Shown: positions 59,044 through 64,000 of the stretch, in pieces
Position numbering within the stretch: the stretch's first letter is position 1
Layout of the letters: each line of letters starts with the position of its first letter
NCBI GenBank assembly: GCA_011009095.1
Contig: VTPC01002277.1
Location: 1 to 64,000 of the forward strand
Direction: 5' to 3'
From: Ignelater luminosus
Lineage: Eukaryota; Arthropoda; Insecta; Coleoptera; Elateridae
Length of the DNA stretch: 64,000 bases
Made by a program: the position numbers and the translations under genes
The notes under the pieces: generated by a model
What the model was told of the DNA's origin: nothing
The model's database searches: none
Seen by the model: the letters and a program-made list of their open reading frames with translations, nothing else

Positions 59044-59461
59044 TGTTTAAGTGGCACTACCCTATGTGTGATATATCTTTTTAAAGGGTATAAAATTTTC
59101 AATCTTTCACATTAAAGAAAATTAAAATCAGCTCAGCCGTTCGTGAACTAGAGACAGAAACGTATTGATTGAATTAAATACATTTTTGGCTTTAATTCAC
59201 GAACAGCTGGGCCGATTTTAATTTTTCTTAATGTAAAAGATTGAGAATTCTATACCCTTTAAAATGATATATCACGCATGGGAAAGTGCCATTTAAAATT
59301 TTGGGGAGGGGGTGGTTGGGGGGGGGTGAAAGTTTCCCAACTGACTAGCGTAGGTTATTAAATGTCCCCTACAAAACAAACTCGAAGCGTTTTAGCGATT
59401 TTTGATAATTTTACTAATTTAAGAGTTATTCAAGATGGGAAGTTTTAAAATGATCACCTAT
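59044..59461. mobile_element. Truncated copy of the CAGGGTGATC foldback family
   Basis: From GGCACTACCC onwards it follows 50370-50777 in the same orientation, through the central palindrome and the whole right arm, ending GATCACCTATTG instead of ATCACCCTGTA. The outer about 180 bp of the left arm is missing. A G-run of nine lies near 59320. It is a second, independent insertion of the family. Confidence 0.85.
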
Positions 59462-61390
59462 TGTAAAACTTACCGAAATAATAATAAAAACTAAGAAATT
59501 AGGTTACGTAACGTCGTGAATTTAAGAGTATAAAATTGTTATGGAAAATACAGACAAAAGAAAACCTACACTACTTGAATTTTGTTTTTAAATAATATTC
59601 AGTATAATGGCCCATAACTCAAGTTTTTTTCTATAACATATAATATTAAGAAATCGAAGTTATCAATTGATAAAAATTAAAGCAGCATATGATCAGTACA
59701 GAGGATGCTAACAAATTAGCTTTAGAGATAACTGTTTTTTTAGAATTTTCATTAATACTGTAACTATATATCTATAAGTATCACTGAAATCCTGATATAA
59801 TAGAAACCTGAAAAGTGGAAATCCTATTACTGACTGGTTTCGATTTTAATTCAATCATTCAAGTTCATAGAAATGAATTACTCCTACAATTTATTATTAA
59901 ACTGGATATACATTAATCTTCCATTGTGAATAAGAAAATATCCTACTATCTATTCTGTTTGCGAAAGTATTAATTACGCAATTAGAATTTCCCAAAATAG
60001 AAATTTAAATTTCTCCGGAATCCTTATCATTAATCATTTACTGAATGAAGTTGGAGAGCAGAAGAAGCATTCTATTAAAAAAACTCCCATCTTTTAAGGA
60101 ATAGATAAATTAAAGCGTGGGTGTTTTCATTTTACACGCCGCCATAACTTGATTCGGGTTATAAATTTTAAATAAATGCAGTACGTAAGCTGTAGTCCTG
60201 TCTGTCTTTAAATCGCCTAGAAGAGAATATTGAAGGTAGCAGACGTTGAGGATATTATTCTCGTTCCGAGAACTAGCAATATATTTCCACGAAATTGCAT
60301 TGTTACCGTTTTTGCGAAAAAAAAACAGGAGTAGGGGGTTAGCAAAAAAAAGGAAACTTCAGGTGGAATGGTATATTTCCTCGATAAAACAAACTTTTTT
60401 TCGTGTTTTTTTAAAAATAAATTTCCTTTAGAACTTCTAGATGGATTCTTTTGTTTGTTTGTTAATATTTAAAAGTAATTTTGTTGTATGTAGAAGGAAA
60501 TTGCATTTTTGGTTTTAATAAGTTGAAAGGAAAACGCCCACAACTATAGAATTTACTAGAGAATTAAATATTTAATACATTTTACCTTAGAAGTTTATTT
60601 TGTAACTTTAATGAAATTTCACTGTAAAAGCATGAAAACTAGCTATTCTTCTGTAAATATTATTTCTACAAAAAACATTATTTTCTGTCTATACTTTCAC
60701 ATAATATGTATGATACAATTTACAATGTTATCGTTTTATATTTAATTTTTATTACCTACGTAAAACATTGCAAAATACTACGTTAGTAATGCCTTTTTCT
60801 TGTTATGGAACGAAATAAACGGCAATTACAGTATTTTTCATGTTATAATATATTTTGTGTATCTAGAAGTTTTGTTTCAAAACTAATATATTTATACTTA
60901 GGGACTTCATATCCAATATTCTCCTACCAATTACTCATACACCTTTTAAGTATTGAGAATACGGTCTTTCATTTGCAGGTTAATAACGGTGTTAAATATG
61001 ATTTACTTACAGTTAGTTAGTTTTAAAACTATGTATTAATCATGTTATTTATTAAGCGTATTCTTTTTTGTAGAAGCAGTTACTACATTGTATATCTTAA
61101 ACCCGTTTTAGACGAGCATAATTTTGTGGTAAGATCTTGTTACAAAATTTGTTACCGTGTAATACAGAAATTCTCTCTAAAAAGAGGGTATCTGTGTACA
61201 AAATTGTGATGGAATTAGGACTTGCTGTATTTTCATTATAAAACTGTATTACGAGCATGCGCAACAAGCTCGAATATGACCTTGGCGTTTTACCGGTACA
61301 AGTATGGTTATGTTGTTCTAAATGTGAATCTATATGTACCACAGCATAATTATTACTTTTATTAGTTATTTGTGAAAGTATCTAATAACA
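59462..61390. other. No recognised gene; left flank of the Harbinger remnant
   Basis: Short frames only (for example plus-strand 60246-60431 and 60805-61020). The left TIR of the Harbinger element should lie in the right part of this stretch, but I could not identify it. Confidence 0.35.
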
Positions 61391-62217
61391 ATGAATTGGA
61401 CTAGTGATCAAATTTCTGTTTTAATCGATAAATAATATTACCATAAACAGAAACGTAACATGTGTTTACAAAATATTGCGGAAACATTACTACAAATTAG
61501 GCCAGGAATAACTATAGAAGACATTAAAAAAATGGACAGGTCTCCGAAATACATATTCCACCGAAACAAAGAAACTGCTGGAGTCCTTAAGAAGTGGCAC
61601 AGGTGAAGACGAAGTAAGTTTTATAAACATAACCCAAATGTTGATTTATTTTAAAACCATGTGCTTATTATTCAATAAAATTATCTTATTTCAGATTTGG
61701 TATTTTGATAAGATGCAATTTCTAAATGACACAGATACAGAGGGAAGGATGGATGTTGTGATTACATCTGAGCCAGAAGATGCAGTTGAGAATGATGTTA
61801 CCATCCAGCAGCAAATAGAATCCACAAATGAAATTTTGGGTGGACAATATGAAATCTCTGATGATGGCACGCTCCTTTTGTTGTCGCCATCATCACCAAA
61901 AACAACCGCACCTGCATCTCGGTCAGGTAGTAGTACAGATAATAAGATACTAGTGGCACAGGGAAAGAGGAAAAGACAGAAGACGAATTTTGATGGCACC
62001 TCAGCCAAATACCAAATGCAATTTATCAGCTGCAGCTAAAGCAATTGCAGCAAGAGATCGACCATTACCATAACCTCATAAAAGAGAAGACCAATTATAT
62101 GGTGAATATGTGGCAGCAAGGCTTACCAATATACATAATAAACATCTTAAATTAGAAGTTCAGCAGGAAATTGACTCATGTTTATTTGAATACCAATTAA
62201 AATGCCTTGATGAATAA
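61391..62217 (+). pseudogene. PIF/Harbinger accessory (MADF/Myb-like) protein gene, decayed
   Basis: Exon 1 (61391-61613) begins MNWTSDQISVLIDK and ends with the frame LLESLRSGTGEDE. A well-formed 81-bp intron (GTAAGT at 61614, TTTCAG ending 61694) joins in frame to exon 2 IWYFDKMQFLNDTD. This order (LRSGxGxDE then WYFDxxxFL) is typical of the DNA-binding partner of Harbinger transposases. The C-terminal part, EDQLYGEYVAARLTNI through KCLDE, ends at TAA 62215-62217. Damage: a stop after LIDK, a frame change at an A-run near 61532 (IEDIKK|WTGLRN) and another near 62008. It lies tail to tail with the transposase gene. Confidence 0.8.
61614..61694 (+). other. Intron of the Harbinger accessory gene
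   Basis: GTAAGT at the 5' end, a T-rich tract and TTTCAG at the 3' end. Joining the flanks keeps the conserved frame (GEDE then IWYF). Length is 81 bp. Confidence 0.75.
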
Positions 62218-62365
62218 ATAAATATAGAAATACATTTTCTTTTTATTTTTACATATAGATATATACCCATACAAAGTAAAAAATCAACTGAACTACAGTT
62301 ACTAACAATATAAACAAGCAAAGAAAAAAACTATTAAAAACAACAAATGTAATTTATATAAGTGA

Positions 62366-63121
62366 TTATTGCAAAGCTTTATTTTGCCATGGTACAGCAC
62401 CCACAGTGTTAAAATATTTGTTAAACATATCTCTATTATCGAGAGCTCTTCTAACAGATCGATTGGCACTTTGTTGCTGTTGTAAAGCAAACAATAAATT
62501 TCCAGATACATCAATATTGGTGTAAATTTTGTTATTTTTTACTGCTAAACATTGTGTAGCACACAACAGGCCAATGAATATCCTCCACCTTTTCAGGATT
62601 CAAATTGATGATTTGTAATAGGATCCTAAATCTGTTTGCTAATATACCGAAACTATTTTCTACAACTCGTCAAGCTCTTGAAATTCGATAGTTGCAAATT
62701 CTTTTTTCGTTAGTAAGATCTCGGTTGCTATAAGGTTTTATAATTCTGCGTGACAAAGGAAACGCATCGTCTCCAACAAATGCGACACAGGAACGCTTTG
62801 TCCAGGTAAACATTCATCTTCTGGAAAAGAAAGTACTCCGGTGTCAATTCCTTTTTTTAAAAGAAGATTCTCTAAATACTCCGTCATCACTAATTCTTCT
62901 ATTAACTCCAACATCAACATAAAGGAAATTGTAATTAGCATCGGCAAGGGCCAAAAGCACAATACTATGATTACCATTGCAGTTATAAAAATAAGATCCG
63001 GCACTTCTTGGCACTCTAAACTTAATATGTTTCCCATCTAAGGCACCTATACAAAGTGGGAAATTCCAAAGGTTTCGAATTGTTTGAAAATATCTCGCCA
63101 TTCATCTTGTGAATTTGGCAT
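62366..63121 (-). pseudogene. PIF/Harbinger transposase (DDE_Tnp_4 type), decayed
   Basis: The minus strand reads, in order: MPNSQDEWRDIFKQF (from 63121, right after a TTTTAG acceptor-like sequence), WNFPLCIGALDGKHIKFR, NGNHSIVLLALADANYNF, FVGDDAFPLSRRIIKPYSNR, RVVENSFGILANRFRI and the C-terminus YFNTVGAVPWQNKALQ (stop 62366). All three acidic catalytic residues survive: D in LDGKH, D in GDDAF and E in VENSFG. The frame changes at least four times (near 63075, 62850, 62785 and 62575), and one in-frame TGA replaces an Arg codon before RVVENS. The N-terminal exon(s) are missing, apparently cut off by the neighbouring element at 63163. Confidence 0.88.
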
Positions 63122-63162
63122 CTAAAAGAAACAACACTTTTATTTATAAATATAAAAAGGTA

Positions 63163-64000
63163 CAGGTTGGCCCAGGTTAAATTAGAACAAGTTTAACGAG
63201 TTGTCACTTGTTTAAACTGCCGGGTGATGCATATGTACATATACCACGTTAAAATCTATTGTTTTAGTTGACTATCTGTAAATTTGTAGTTTAGTAGGTT
63301 TAACGATGCCATCGAGAATACCTAATATTATTCGTGGTCGCATCCAGCAACTTTTACAAAATCATTATACATTTTATGTGATTAAACGAGAATTGAAGAA
63401 AAAAAATATAAAAGTGTCTAACTGTTTAGTATCTAGTGGAAAAAAGCAAATAGATAATTATACCAAAAATAATTTAGTTGCGAAGACTTCTAAAAGAAAA
63501 CCTGGGCCCAAACGCAAGCTGCAGGGGAAGCATCATGCACTTTTTGTTAAAGACATCAGCAAGATTAATACGCCGACTCAACAGGCCCTCTCTAGAAAGT
63601 ATTCATTAGGAAGAACAACTGTATAACGTGAAATTTCTCGTAGTGGTCGTAAAAAGGTACGAAAGCCTCTGGTACACAAACTTTCTGAACAAACTGTGGA
63701 AAAGCGGCGAAGTCGTTCGTGACGATTTTATCAACTATTAAAAGGTGATAATTAGAAAAAAATATTGACAACGCACGAAAGTTGGTTTTACTTAAAGAAG
63801 ACAAAAGGTAAACGTCGAATCCAATACATAACAAAGACCAAAAAAAAAGAGCAAGGGCGGCCAGGTTTGAACGTGAATCTCATCCAAAAGCTGTAATGGT
63901 TTCGCCCGGAATTTTGTTTAAAGGTATCACAAAACCAATAATGCTGGTACTAAGATTAATTCTAAACATTATCAACAAAACATTTTAACGCACTATGAGA
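63163..64000 (+). mobile_element. Tc1/mariner-superfamily element, left part (continues beyond window)
   Basis: A left end CAGGTTGGCCCAGGTTAAAT follows TA at 63161-63162, and a transposase gene follows about 140 bp inside. The right end lies outside the window. Its position suggests that it inserted into, and displaced, the 5' part of the Harbinger transposase gene. Confidence 0.65.
63306..64000 (+). pseudogene. Tc1/mariner-like transposase, truncated by window edge and decayed
   Basis: The N-terminus MPSRIPNIIRGRIQQLLQ starts an HTH region (63306-63450), followed by a basic linker (TSKRKPGPKRKL). The frame closes after GRTTV at 63626 with a TAA. Downstream pieces read KVRKPLVHKLSEQTVEKRR, then LTTHESWFYLKKTKGKRR, where His stands at the usual first catalytic Asp (about 63761). 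After a frame change, HPKAVMVSPGILFKGITKP and finally GTKINSKHYQQNILTHYE follow at the edge. At least two frame changes and three stops make it a pseudogene. The second and third catalytic residues lie outside the window. Confidence 0.75.

Noticed and set aside
1-64000. CRISPR arrays, bacterial operons, riboswitches
   Set aside because: No regularly spaced short repeats, no ribosome-binding-site-led gene clusters, and introns and insect-type transposons show this is eukaryotic DNA.

Overview
This is AT-rich, gene-poor eukaryotic DNA, most likely from an insect. I cannot name the species. The evidence is the transposon content: an irritans-type mariner, Tc1-like, CGGBP1-like hAT and PIF/Harbinger elements, R1-like and jockey/CR1-like LINE fragments, and a BEL/Pao fossil. 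Introns have metazoan GT..AG signals and one AGGTTAGG-type run is present. There are no bacterial operons, CRISPR arrays or rRNA genes.

Almost everything recognisable is mobile DNA. The clearest protein-coding unit is a complete mariner at 27120-28412, with a 349-codon uninterrupted transposase, near-identical 30-bp terminal inverted repeats (TIRs) and TA target-site duplications (TSDs). The other transposase genes are decayed: a mariner remnant (7089-7980), a CGGBP1-like hAT (18620-20049, with a second relic around 49900-51028), a Tc1-like gene (21085-22095), a convergent Harbinger gene pair (61391-63121) and a Tc1/mariner gene running off the right edge (63306-64000). Nesting is common. One locus holds a mariner remnant inside a hAT-like element inside a foldback element (6717-8606). 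A Tc1 element splits a foldback element (20351-22665). A foldback element splits a LINE reverse transcriptase (51966-52249).

At least eight foldback or long-TIR elements occur (6717, 20351, 32795, 35153, 50192, 51966, 57567, 59044). Most have TA target duplications, and several are almost complete hairpins of 0.3-0.9 kb. If transcribed, they would give long double-stranded RNA.

The host gene signal is thin but coherent on the minus strand. A CpG-dense island (about 47180-47400) could be a promoter or first exon. An 85-bp candidate exon follows at 46352-46436 with good splice sites. About 23 kb further down that strand, at 23609/23610, lies a textbook recursive-splicing (ratchet) site: branch point, T-rich tract, then CAG|GTAAGT. 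Together these suggest that much of the window's left two thirds may be one very long intron, ratcheted during splicing and loaded with transposons.

The most unusual finds are two hammerhead-ribozyme-like folds on the minus strand. The better one (16733-16815) has the CUGAUGA and GAAA core boxes, a tiny stem III closing on GUC, and a 17-bp distal stem I. Its two arm differences are wobble pairs only when read as minus-strand RNA. The weaker one is at 10961-11044. Both lie just 3' (on the minus strand) of a GC-richer block of unknown identity, which recalls Penelope-like or retrozyme-like retroelements.

Large stretches (1483-6714, 12571-14755, 23640-27117, 28934-32794, 35595-44479, 47401-49520, 53331-56199, 59462-61390) contain nothing I can identify.
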